Shown here piece after piece: positions 6,595 to 14,935 of a stretch of DNA of 64,000 nt. The notes under the pieces are model-generated. The model was given only the letters and a program-made list of their open reading frames with translations. It made no database searches and had not been told where the DNA came from. Position numbers and translations under genes: made by a program. Origin of the DNA: Myxococcales bacterium (GTDB lineage Bacteria > Myxococcota_A > Polyangia > Polyangiales > Polyangiaceae); assembly GCA_947473045.1 (NCBI GenBank), contig CANJCO010000018.1, positions 23,063 through 87,062 of the forward strand, read 5' to 3'. Each line of letters starts with the position of its first letter. Within the stretch, counting starts at the first letter, position 1.

Positions 6595-9183
6595 ATGCCG
6601 GCCGAGCAAACCATCCACCTTGAAAAGTATTCGCCCGAAGCGCGGGCCCTCGTCGCGAGCGCCCAGTCGCTGGCCGACGAGCGAAAGCACGCTCAAGTCG
6701 AGCCGGTGCACCTGCTCGCGCGCGCGCTCGACCGCGATCGCGGGTCGGCCGACGTGTTTCGAAAGGCCGGTGCCGAGCCCGCAGACGTCGCCGTCGAGGC
6801 CGAGGCAGCGCTCGGGCGCATCGCGAAATCGAGCGGAGCTCTCGCCTATTTGTCGAACGCGATGCTCGATTTGCTCGCGCGGGCTGAAAAGGAGGCCGCA
6901 GGAGGCGCGGTCGGCGTCGAGCAGCTGCTCAACGCGCTCTCGCAGGAAATCCGCGGGTCAGCGGCGATCGTGCTCCAGGCGTTCGCGCTGGGTCCAGGCT
7001 CGCTCAGGCCGCACATGTCTGCGCTGCGCAACGCGACGCGCGAAGTCGCCGCGGCGTCCACCACGGCGGCAGGCCAGGCGTCGCCGTTCGTGCGCGACCT
7101 CATCGCGCGCAGCAAAGACGGCACGTACATCGGTCGCGAAGTCGAGGTGCGACGGCTACAGCAGATTCTCGAGCGTCGCCAAAAAAACCACCCGCTGCTC
7201 GTGGGCGAAGCGGGCGTCGGAAAGCAGTCGATCATCGGCGCGCTCGCGAGCCAAATCGCGGCGCGCGAAGTGCCCGACAACCTCGCCGACATGGCCATCG
7301 TCGAGCTCGAGATCGGCTCTCTCGTCGCGGGCGCCAAGCTCCGCGGTGAGGTCGAGGAGCGTCTCAAGCAAGCGCTCGCGCAGCTCAAATCAGCGCCCGG
7401 CGGCCGCGAGACGATATTGTACATCAACGGCATCGAGTCGCTGTTCGGGCAGGGCTCCGTCGGCAGCGGCGTCGGCGATCTGCTGCGGCCCATGCTCGCG
7501 CGGGGCGACGTGCGCATGCTCGCGACGACGTCACCCGAAGGGCTTCGAAAGCTCCAGGAGAAAGACGCGGGACTGCTGCGTCACTTCACCATTCTCACGA
7601 TAGATCCGCCCAGCGCCGACCTCGCAATTGAAATCTTGCGCGGCATCGCGACCCGCTACGAAGAGCACCACCACGTGCGCATCGGCGATCCGGCGATCGT
7701 CGCATCGGTGCGGCTCGCCAAACGCTACATTCAAGACCGCGCCCTGCCCGACAGCGCGGTCGACCTGCTCGACGAGGCGGCGGCGCGCAAGCGCGTCGAG
7801 ATCGACGGCGTGCCTGCTGCGGTCGACACCGCGATCCGGCGGCTGTCGTCGCTCAAAGCGCAGCGCGCCTCGGTCACCGGCGACGACGACGCGATGAGCC
7901 GAAAGACCCGCGAGCGCATCGACGCGGAGATCGCGGCGCTCGCGCCGAAGGTCAGCGACATGCGCGCGAAGATGGACGCGCAACGCAGCCTGTCGCGCGC
8001 ACTTTCAGCCGCGCGCGCTGCGCTGTCAGAGGTGCAAAAAAACATCGATATCGCCCGCGAAAAAAAGGATTTTGCCCGCCTCGGGGAGCTCGAGCACAAG
8101 GCGCTGCCCGACGCGACCGCGCTGCTCGAAAAATCTTCCGCCGCGTTCTCGACCGCCGATCTCGCCGAGCAGAACAACATCGTCGGCGAGCAGGACGTGG
8201 CCACGGTACTCGGCGACTGGACCGGCATCCCCGTGGCGAAGATGCTCGAGAGCGAGGCCGAGAAGCTGCTCAAGATGGAGGAGCGCCTGGGCAAACGCGT
8301 CGTCGGTCAGAACGAAGCCGTGCGCGCCGTTTCGAGAGCGGTTCGCAGAGGGCGCGTGGGCCTGCGCGACCCCGGAAAGCCCATCGGCAGCTTCCTTTTT
8401 CTGGGTCCGAGCGGGGTGGGCAAGACAGAGCTCGCCAAGGCGCTCGCCGAGTTTTTGTTCGACGATGAGCAGTCGCTCACGCGGCTCGACATGAGCGAGT
8501 TCATGGAAAAACACATGGCCCAGCGCCTCGTCGGCGCGCCGCCCGGATACGTCGACAGCGAGGAAGGCGGGTTTCTCACCGAAGCCGTCCGAAGGAAACC
8601 CTACAGCGTGCTGCTGTTCGACGAGGTCGAAAAGGCCCACGCCGACGTGTTCAACTTGATGCTGCAGGTGCTCGACGACGGCCGCCTCACCGACGGACGC
8701 GGCAGGCTCGCTGACTTTTCGAACACGGTCGTCATCATGACGAGCAACATCGGAAGCCAGCGAATTCTCGACGCCGACATCAAGATGTTCGACACCGAAG
8801 AAGGGTGCGAGGCGATGCGCGAGGTGCTGCGCGATGAGCTCAAGACGTTCCTGCGTCCCGAGTTTCTCAATCGCATCGACGACGTCGTCGTGTTTCGGCC
8901 GCTCACCAAGCGCGACCTGCGCGGCATCGTCGACATTCAGCTCAAGCGGCTCGGCAAGCTCGTGGCCGATCGCGAGCTTTCACTCGAGCTGAGCGAGGCC
9001 GCCAAGATGGCGCTCGTCGACATGTCCTACGAGCCCGGCTTCGGGGCCCGTCCGCTGAAGCGATCCATTTTGAAGAAGCTCCAGGACCCGCTCGCCGAGG
9101 AGATCCTCGCGGGCGGCTACGCGGCGGGCGCCGTCGTAAAGGTCGACGTGAGCGGCGAGACGTTCGTGTTCTCGAAGGGATGA
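6595..9183 (+). CDS. ClpB/ClpC-like AAA+ protein with degenerate first ATPase domain
   Basis: An 862-residue Clp/Hsp100 protein: Clp N-domain (about 1-150), first AAA+ module (170-410), a short coiled middle region (about 415-520), second AAA+ module (565-760) and C-terminal D2-small domain. D2 is intact: GPSGVGKT (604-611), pore loop GYVDSEEGG (651-659) and Walker B LLFDEVEK (673-680). D1 is not. Its Walker A reads GEAGVGKQ (204-211) with Gln for Thr/Ser. Walker B reads LYINGI (275-280) where the family has DE. The pore loop has AKLRGE in place of AKYRGE, and the arginine-finger region reads LLRHF instead of ERRF. So D1 probably cannot hydrolyse ATP or grip substrate. The protein looks like a ClpB paralogue rather than the housekeeping disaggregase. 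The ATG at 6595 is preferred because family homology begins there. The next gene overlaps by ATGA. Confidence 0.92.
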   Translation: MPAEQTIHLEKYSPEARALVASAQSLADERKHAQVEPVHLLARALDRDRGSADVFRKAGAEPADVAVEAEAALGRIAKSSGALAYLSNAMLDLLARAEKEAAGGAVGVEQLLNALSQEIRGSAAIVLQAFALGPGSLRPHMSALRNATREVAAASTTAAGQASPFVRDLIARSKDGTYIGREVEVRRLQQILERRQKNHPLLVGEAGVGKQSIIGALASQIAAREVPDNLADMAIVELEIGSLVAGAKLRGEVEERLKQALAQLKSAPGGRETILYINGIESLFGQGSVGSGVGDLLRPMLARGDVRMLATTSPEGLRKLQEKDAGLLRHFTILTIDPPSADLAIEILRGIATRYEEHHHVRIGDPAIVASVRLAKRYIQDRALPDSAVDLLDEAAARKRVEIDGVPAAVDTAIRRLSSLKAQRASVTGDDDAMSRKTRERIDAEIAALAPKVSDMRAKMDAQRSLSRALSAARAALSEVQKNIDIAREKKDFARLGELEHKALPDATALLEKSSAAFSTADLAEQNNIVGEQDVATVLGDWTGIPVAKMLESEAEKLLKMEERLGKRVVGQNEAVRAVSRAVRRGRVGLRDPGKPIGSFLFLGPSGVGKTELAKALAEFLFDDEQSLTRLDMSEFMEKHMAQRLVGAPPGYVDSEEGGFLTEAVRRKPYSVLLFDEVEKAHADVFNLMLQVLDDGRLTDGRGRLADFSNTVVIMTSNIGSQRILDADIKMFDTEEGCEAMREVLRDELKTFLRPEFLNRIDDVVVFRPLTKRDLRGIVDIQLKRLGKLVADRELSLELSEAAKMALVDMSYEPGFGARPLKRSILKKLQDPLAEEILAGGYAAGAVVKVDVSGETFVFSKG

Positions 9184-9671
9184 CGACCATGAGACCCGCC
9201 AGCGCCCTGATCGAGGCCCTTGGGCTCGCGCCGCATCCCGAGGGCGGATTTTTTCGCGAACTCTACCGCGATCCGGCAACCGCCCCGCACCCCGCGAGCG
9301 GCGAGCCGCGATCATGTGTAACTTGCATCTATTTTCTGCTCGAGCGGGGAACCTTTTCGGCACTGCACAGGGTCGCTCAGACTGAAATCTGGCACCACCT
9401 CGACGGCGGCCCGCTCGAAATCGCGACCCTGTCCGACGCTGGCGCGGCTGCGAGAGTGACGCTCGGCAAGCACATCGAAGCCGCAGAGGTGCTTCAGTAC
9501 GTCGTGCCCGCCGGGGTCTGGCAGGCGGCGGCCCCGACGGCCGACTGGGCGCTTGTGGGCTGCACGGTCGCCCCAGGCTTCGATTTTGCCGACTTCGAGA
9601 TGCCCGGCCGGGCTGAGCTGCTCGCCTTGTTCCCGCGCGAGGCGGCCCTGATCGAGCAATTTACCCGCTGA
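9180..9671 (+). CDS. DUF985 cupin-fold protein
   Basis: A 163-residue single-domain cupin of the DUF985 (Cupin_5, yeast YML079-like) family. Supporting features are ALGLAPHPEGGFFRE near the N-terminus, FSALHRVAQTEIWHHLDGGPL in the barrel, and VPAGVWQAA further on. The His and Glu of RVAQTEIWHH are the usual candidates for ligand or metal contact. Members are related to sugar-epimerase-like cupins, but their substrate is not established. The ATG overlaps the TGA of the ClpB-like gene (ATGA), so the two are co-translated. That pairing is the only clue to a role. Confidence 0.88.
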   Translation: MTTMRPASALIEALGLAPHPEGGFFRELYRDPATAPHPASGEPRSCVTCIYFLLERGTFSALHRVAQTEIWHHLDGGPLEIATLSDAGAAARVTLGKHIEAAEVLQYVVPAGVWQAAAPTADWALVGCTVAPGFDFADFEMPGRAELLALFPREAALIEQFTR

Positions 9672-9696
9672 GCCGCTCGTAGATCCGGTCGATCTC

Positions 9697-9724
9697 TTGA
9701 CCTGTTGGCCGTCGTTGCTAGGTT
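9697..9724 (+). promoter_or_regulatory. Putative sigma-70 promoter of the 56-residue gene
   Basis: TTGACC (9697-9702), a 16 nt spacer containing TG at 9716-9717, then TAGGTT (9719-9724) form a -35 plus extended -10 arrangement. The start codon is 38 nt downstream and is preceded by GGAGG, so this is a conventional leadered promoter. Confidence 0.5.
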
Positions 9725-9762
9725 ATAGTGAGAAGTTCCCGACCTGACCTCGGAGGGTCTGC

Positions 9763-9933
9763 ATGCTGCCTCCCTTCATCATTGAGCAGATCCGAAAACG
9801 CGAACAGGAAGACAAGTGGCGCCACGAGCAGCCGCGGGTCGAGATTCAACCTGACGCGCCCTATCGTAGACCCCGTCCCGAAGAGGCCGAGCCGGCCGCC
9901 GAGCGCGGCGTGCTGATCCTCGAACTGCTCTAA
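9763..9933 (+). CDS. Conserved small charged protein (56 aa)
   Basis: A 56-codon frame beginning MLPPFIIEQIRKREQE, rich in Arg/Glu/Pro in the middle, and ending in a short hydrophobic strand ERGVLILELL. GGAGG lies 8 nt upstream of the ATG and a good promoter candidate precedes it. The composition (amphipathic start, charged centre, hydrophobic strand at the very C-terminus) resembles small proteins I associate with myxobacterial genomes that begin MLPPFxIEQI; this is from memory and unverified. It has no signal peptide, so it is presumably cytosolic. Function unknown. Confidence 0.7.
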   Translation: MLPPFIIEQIRKREQEDKWRHEQPRVEIQPDAPYRRPRPEEAEPAAERGVLILELL

Positions 9934-10034
9934 TCGCCACCTCGGCCCCCGCAAACCGCTGCGTCTTTCGCGGGCCACCGCGTAAAGCGCCCTCGACACC
10001 CCGCGCCGCGCTTACTAGCTTCCGCGCGCTTCGC

Positions 10035-11867
10035 ATGCTTCTACGCGCCCGAATCCTCGGCCTCACGGCTACCGCTGCCCTCGCGCTCGGCGCGATCGCG
10101 GCGGGCACTGCGTCCTGTTACTCGGCAGGCGGCGGTCAGGCGCCTCCGCTGAGCAGCTTCTATTTTCCCGTCGCGCTGGCGGTCTCCGAGCACGGCAACG
10201 TGCTCTACGCGGCCAACAGCGACTTCGACCTGCAGTGGAACGGCGGCACGCTCCAAGCCTACGATCTTCACGCCATTCGGCGCGATGTCGTGCGCACGAT
10301 CGCCAACCCGAACGACCCGAACGTGCCGTACCTCACGTCGCCCACGTCGACGAACGCCGACTTCGACTGCGCGCACAACGCGCCCACCGGTCGACCCGAC
10401 GATCCCTCGCGAACGCAGCCCGCGGGCTGGACATGCGCGCCCCCGGTCGACCCCTCGCGCTACTTCCGCGACGCGGTCATCATTGGCGCGTTTGCCACGG
10501 ATCTCAGGCGCGTCACGCAGCGCGACAGCAGCGGAAACGCTGTAAAAGACAGGCTTTTCATGCCGGTCCGGGGCGACGCCTCACTCACGTGGGCGGACAT
10601 CGACGTCGACCTCGACGCTCCCCCCCCCGACGACCTGGCAGCCGCCCGCAACTACCCGGGACTGTCCCTGCAGTGCGGGCGCACGGGCGAGGGTCGCTGC
10701 GACGACGCCCACCACGCCGGCAACACCGGCAGTGAGCCGGGCAACACGCGCGGCGTCACCATGCCGGGCGAGCCGTTCGGACTGGCAGTCTCCGACGACG
10801 CGACGAGCCTCGTCATCACGCACCAGTCCGACACCAAGGCCAGTCTGTTCTCCACCGGCCTCGCGGCCCCGAGCGACGACCCGAACGCGCAGTCGCCGAG
10901 CGGCGTAACCACTCCGTCGATTCAGTTCGTGCTCGACGGACTCCCGGCCGGCGGCGTCGGCATTGCGAGCATCCCTCACGACCCCGACGCCTATCAACAG
11001 TGCGTTGGCTCCGCGGCCCCCTGCGCGGCGGCGCCTCGGCCCGCCTTCCTCGAAGCGAGCCGGTCCTCTACGCAGATCTCCATGCTGCGCTACTACGACG
11101 ACCAGGCGCCGGGCCTCAGCGGCGGAGCCGGAGCCACGTCCTCGCTCTTGCGCCCCTTCCTCATCAACGAGGCGAATTTCAGACTCGGCAGCAACGCCGG
11201 CGGAACCGACTCTCGCGGCATCGTAATCGATCCGAGTCCGCGCATCCGCTGCAAAGCGGCCGTGGCGCCCGCCGACCCGGCCGCGAGTCCGCCGCGCACC
11301 GCAGGCGACGTTCAGGCCGACCTCATCGCGTGCGCCCGCACCCCCTCGCGCGTGTTCATCACCAACCGCACCCCGTCGTCGCTCGTCGTCGGAACGGTAG
11401 GCGAGTCGGGCTCGAGCACGAGCACCGTCTACAACGCGGACGTGCTCAACGTGAGCTCGAACCTCCCGCTGCCGAGCGGCCCGTCGCGGCTGTATCTGGC
11501 GCCGATCGTCGACAAGAACGGCAACTACGCGCTGCGCGTGTTCGTCGTCTGTTACGACGCGAGTCAGATCCTCGTCTACGATCCCGACGCCGGGGCGCTC
11601 GAGGGAATCTTGCGCGTCGGGCGCGGTCCGTTCGCGCTCGCGTTCGACCCGTTCTCGGTCGAGGACGCGGCGCTCGGGCGCCACGTGGCAGCCGACCCGC
11701 GGCAGGCGCCCGATCCTGGCGTGCTGCGCTACCGCTTTGCCTACCTCGCGAGCTTCACCGACTCGTTTTTGCAGGTCCTCGATCTCGACGCGTCGCGCAC
11801 CGACAAGTCTTCATTCGAGACCATCGTCTTCAGGCTCGGCGCCCCTACTGCGCCGAAGGGATCGTGA
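10035..11867 (+). CDS. Large putative lipoprotein, first of a coupled pair
   Basis: A 610-residue protein. The N-terminal 28 residues are a signal peptide ending in a lipobox-like GTASC. The mature part starts with VALAVSEHGNVLYAANSDFD and later has repeated strand-turn-strand segments (PFGLAVSDDATSLVITHQ, GPFALAFDPFSVEDAA, YAYLASFTDSFLQVLDLD) like YVTN or cytochrome-d1-type beta-propellers. This is pattern recognition only; no catalytic residues are evident. Its TGA shares one base with the ATG of the next gene (TGATG), so the two proteins are made together and probably act together. They are likely outer-membrane-anchored. Confidence 0.86.
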   Translation: MLLRARILGLTATAALALGAIAAGTASCYSAGGGQAPPLSSFYFPVALAVSEHGNVLYAANSDFDLQWNGGTLQAYDLHAIRRDVVRTIANPNDPNVPYLTSPTSTNADFDCAHNAPTGRPDDPSRTQPAGWTCAPPVDPSRYFRDAVIIGAFATDLRRVTQRDSSGNAVKDRLFMPVRGDASLTWADIDVDLDAPPPDDLAAARNYPGLSLQCGRTGEGRCDDAHHAGNTGSEPGNTRGVTMPGEPFGLAVSDDATSLVITHQSDTKASLFSTGLAAPSDDPNAQSPSGVTTPSIQFVLDGLPAGGVGIASIPHDPDAYQQCVGSAAPCAAAPRPAFLEASRSSTQISMLRYYDDQAPGLSGGAGATSSLLRPFLINEANFRLGSNAGGTDSRGIVIDPSPRIRCKAAVAPADPAASPPRTAGDVQADLIACARTPSRVFITNRTPSSLVVGTVGESGSSTSTVYNADVLNVSSNLPLPSGPSRLYLAPIVDKNGNYALRVFVVCYDASQILVYDPDAGALEGILRVGRGPFALAFDPFSVEDAALGRHVAADPRQAPDPGVLRYRFAYLASFTDSFLQVLDLDASRTDKSSFETIVFRLGAPTAPKGS

Positions 11868-14800
11868 TGACCGTCAAGCGCGTGGCGACGAAGCGGGCCT
11901 CCGTCGCAGTGGGCGCGATCGCGATGCTCACGCTCGGCGCGGCCATCGCTGAAACGAGCTGCACGACCACCACCACCGCGGTTCAGGTGCGCACCTTCGA
12001 GCGCGCGCAGCGGGTCGATGTAGTGTGCATGCGCGTCCTCGGCGACGACGGGTTCCCAACGCCGCCGACGCCTGCGCTCGAGCAAAACTGCGCGCCCGTG
12101 GCCGCGGGGCAAACGGGAGCGCTGCTGCCCTATCACCTGTTTGCCGTGGTCACCCAGTCGCTGCGGGGTGAGCTCGCCGTGGTCGATCTCACCGCAGGAG
12201 TCGTGGTCGATGTGTCGTCGACGAGCCCAGGGGTGAACTTCCTGCCGGTGGGGCAGCTCCCCACCGACGTCGCCGCCGCCCCCGACGGACGAATGGTCTT
12301 CGTTGGGTCGGCCGAGGTCGGAAAGAGCGCAATTTACGCCATTCCGAGCGTAGACCTCATCGGCGACTCGCAGCGCCTGTCGATCGCCGATTACGAAAAG
12401 GCAGGACGGCTCGACGCGGGCCCGCTGCTCATGCCCGTCGCGCCGTCCATTGCTGCGTGGCCGGCGTGCCTGCTTCCGCAGGCCCCCTCCAGCGTGACCG
12501 TGATGACGCGCGGCAGCGGCGGTGATGCAGGCGTCGCCGCCGCCGACTACCAGGTCGTCGCGCTGCTTCCGGGCAGCGCCACCGACTCGGCAAAACTCGT
12601 CACGATCGATCCGGCCGCGTTCGCCGACGGGCGCATCGGTCCAGGCTCGCTCACGCCCTGCCCGATCTCGAACATCATCGAGCTCGGCGATCAGGTCCCG
12701 CCGAGCTGGGTCGCCGGCCCAACGTGGCCCAACGGTCTTCCCTACGTCGACGGCGGCGTCGACCTCTCCGCGCCGCTCGCCGACGACGCGGGTGCGCGCC
12801 TGCCGTCCGGGCTCGGCTGTGACGGCGGTGATGCCGGCGCACGCGATCTGCGGCGCACGCCGGGAACGCACGCGCACGGTTCGTCGCTCGCCGTCGCCGG
12901 CACGACGCTCTACGTCGGTGACGACGCGCTTCCGATCATCCACGTCATCGACGCGAGCAACCCGGCCGCCATGCGCGAGCTGGCGCCGCTGGTCGTGTCG
13001 AGCGCCCTCGAGCCTGCGCGCGTAGTGACCGTAAAGTCGATCGCGATCAGCCCGACGACCCGCGACTACAAGCGTTTTCTGTATGCCATCGACCGCGACG
13101 GCGGCGGTCTGATCGTCTACGACGTGACCGATCCCGCGACGTCACCGCGTTCGCCGCTCTCGAAGCCGAACGCCGAGATCAACCCGTTTCAGCCGCCCGA
13201 TCGCATACTTTTCAATACGCCTATCGCGGCGATTTCGTTCGTGCGCCACGATTTCCCGTTCACGGCCGCGGGCGCGACGACCGCTCTCACGGGCGCGCTC
13301 TGCACCCCCAACCCTTCGGCCGGCGCCGATGATCCGGGCCTGAACTACCGCGCGAGCGCCTCGGGCGTTGCTGCGTTGCTCGGTCCTGCGCGACTGCGCG
13401 GCGTCTTCGCGATGGCGACGCTGACCAACGGGCAAGTGGCGACGATCGACGTCGATGACTGGGACGCCCCGTGCCGGCGCCCCTCGTACCTCGACGCGAA
13501 ACCCCGCGGCAACGTGTCGACGGCTGGCGTGCAGACCGACGGCTATGGCGATCTCGCGATCGCGCAGGTCTCCGGGGCGGGCCCTTACGAGGCTCCCGCG
13601 GCCATCGACGCGAGCGGCATCGATCAGTCGACCGGCGAGTGGTTTTTCCCTGTGAGCCAGCCGCATCGCGCGCGCTCCGCCTACCTGCTTCGCAAAGACG
13701 CGACCGCGGGCGTGCACGTGCCCAACGTGCTCGGAACCCCGCAGCTGTACGTGAGCAACGCGCTCGCGAGCTCGAACACCAAAGACGCAGTGCTGCGGCC
13801 GGCGCGCGATACGCGCTACCAGGATCCGTTCAAGCCCGGCGGCGTCGACGCCGCCAGCGGCGTACGCCTGAGCTTCGACGACCCCGAAGTGCACGTCGAT
13901 CAGGACTGGTCGGTCGTATTCGAGGGGCTCATTCCTGGCTTCGACGGCATCGCGGCCACGCTCTCCGGAACCGACTATTCCACGCTGACGCTCGGGGTGC
14001 CGACCGGCAACGTGTGCAGGCGAGGCGTCGAAGATGCGCGCGTGGGAAGCCAACGCTTCGAGGCGATCACGGCCGAAGATCCGACCGCCCTGCCGGCCGG
14101 ATCCGCCGCGCGCCTCGGCGACTACGTCCAGCTTGTCGACGAAGTTCTCGCGTCGACCGATCCGTACTGGTCGCTTCCCAATTCGTGTTGGGACGGCATC
14201 GAGAACGTGTCCACGGCTGCGCAGCGCGCGTCGGTATGCGCCCAGTATTTCGGCCCCGCGGCGCAGTTCAGCCCCGCGCGCGACCTCCCGGTCCTCGAGG
14301 CGTATGACGACCACCTCGTCGTCGGACAATTCGCCTACCGCGACCCAAAATCACCGAACCCGCAGGGCCACAGCATCGCGCCCGCGGCCAACAGCAAGGT
14401 GATGCGGCTCGCGCAGTGCTGCTTCCACAATCAGGCACATTTCAAGGTGCGCGCCGGCGGCGAGTGGGTCGCCTCCGGCTCGGTGACCGGGTATCTGAGC
14501 CACGTCGTAGCCGACGCGGCGACCGGCGCCTGCGCGCTGTCTTGCGAGCGCCGCGAAACGCTGCTGTCGTCGCGCATGGTCGAAGTGCTGGGCACCGATG
14601 TCACGCGCAACAGCGCGCGCGCACTCCGCAATCCGTTCTTTTCGGCGTGGATGAAGGTGTCGGCCGTGCCGAGCGCGAGCAAGCCCGAAGAGGCTGCACT
14701 CTACACGTTCTCGGAGCGCGACGCGGCCTGGAAATTCAGCGCGCGCGGCGGCTTCGTGCCGCAGACCGTCAACCTCGCCTCCACGACGCTCGCGGTGCTT

Positions 14801-14920
14801 CCGCAGTCGATGCGGTTCATCGAGTCGCTCGGCCAGATGGCAGTCGTCGACGGCGCGTCGCAGGGCCTCATCCTCATCGACCTAAGCACCGTGGCGATCG
14901 GCCACACCCCGTATTTCTGA
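11867..14920 (+). CDS. Large putative lipoprotein, second of the pair
   Basis: A 1017-residue secreted protein starting at the ATG at 11867 (MTVKRVATKRASVAVG), overlapping the previous stop by one base. The frame stays open upstream, but that part is antiparallel shadow of the first gene. The signal peptide ends AETSC, a weaker lipobox. As in its partner there are propeller-like segments (VAAAPDGRMVFVG; GTTLYVGDDALPIIHVIDASNP; RFIESLGQMAVVDGASQGLILIDL). A Cys-rich patch (RLAQCCFHN, ACALSCERRE) sits in the last quarter. The closing segment repeats the first protein's style, which suggests a duplicated architecture. Function unknown. Confidence 0.85.
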   Translation: MTVKRVATKRASVAVGAIAMLTLGAAIAETSCTTTTTAVQVRTFERAQRVDVVCMRVLGDDGFPTPPTPALEQNCAPVAAGQTGALLPYHLFAVVTQSLRGELAVVDLTAGVVVDVSSTSPGVNFLPVGQLPTDVAAAPDGRMVFVGSAEVGKSAIYAIPSVDLIGDSQRLSIADYEKAGRLDAGPLLMPVAPSIAAWPACLLPQAPSSVTVMTRGSGGDAGVAAADYQVVALLPGSATDSAKLVTIDPAAFADGRIGPGSLTPCPISNIIELGDQVPPSWVAGPTWPNGLPYVDGGVDLSAPLADDAGARLPSGLGCDGGDAGARDLRRTPGTHAHGSSLAVAGTTLYVGDDALPIIHVIDASNPAAMRELAPLVVSSALEPARVVTVKSIAISPTTRDYKRFLYAIDRDGGGLIVYDVTDPATSPRSPLSKPNAEINPFQPPDRILFNTPIAAISFVRHDFPFTAAGATTALTGALCTPNPSAGADDPGLNYRASASGVAALLGPARLRGVFAMATLTNGQVATIDVDDWDAPCRRPSYLDAKPRGNVSTAGVQTDGYGDLAIAQVSGAGPYEAPAAIDASGIDQSTGEWFFPVSQPHRARSAYLLRKDATAGVHVPNVLGTPQLYVSNALASSNTKDAVLRPARDTRYQDPFKPGGVDAASGVRLSFDDPEVHVDQDWSVVFEGLIPGFDGIAATLSGTDYSTLTLGVPTGNVCRRGVEDARVGSQRFEAITAEDPTALPAGSAARLGDYVQLVDEVLASTDPYWSLPNSCWDGIENVSTAAQRASVCAQYFGPAAQFSPARDLPVLEAYDDHLVVGQFAYRDPKSPNPQGHSIAPAANSKVMRLAQCCFHNQAHFKVRAGGEWVASGSVTGYLSHVVADAATGACALSCERRETLLSSRMVEVLGTDVTRNSARALRNPFFSAWMKVSAVPSASKPEEAALYTFSERDAAWKFSARGGFVPQTVNLASTTLAVLPQSMRFIESLGQMAVVDGASQGLILIDLSTVAIGHTPYF

Positions 14921-14935
14921 GCGGATCGCTGGGCG

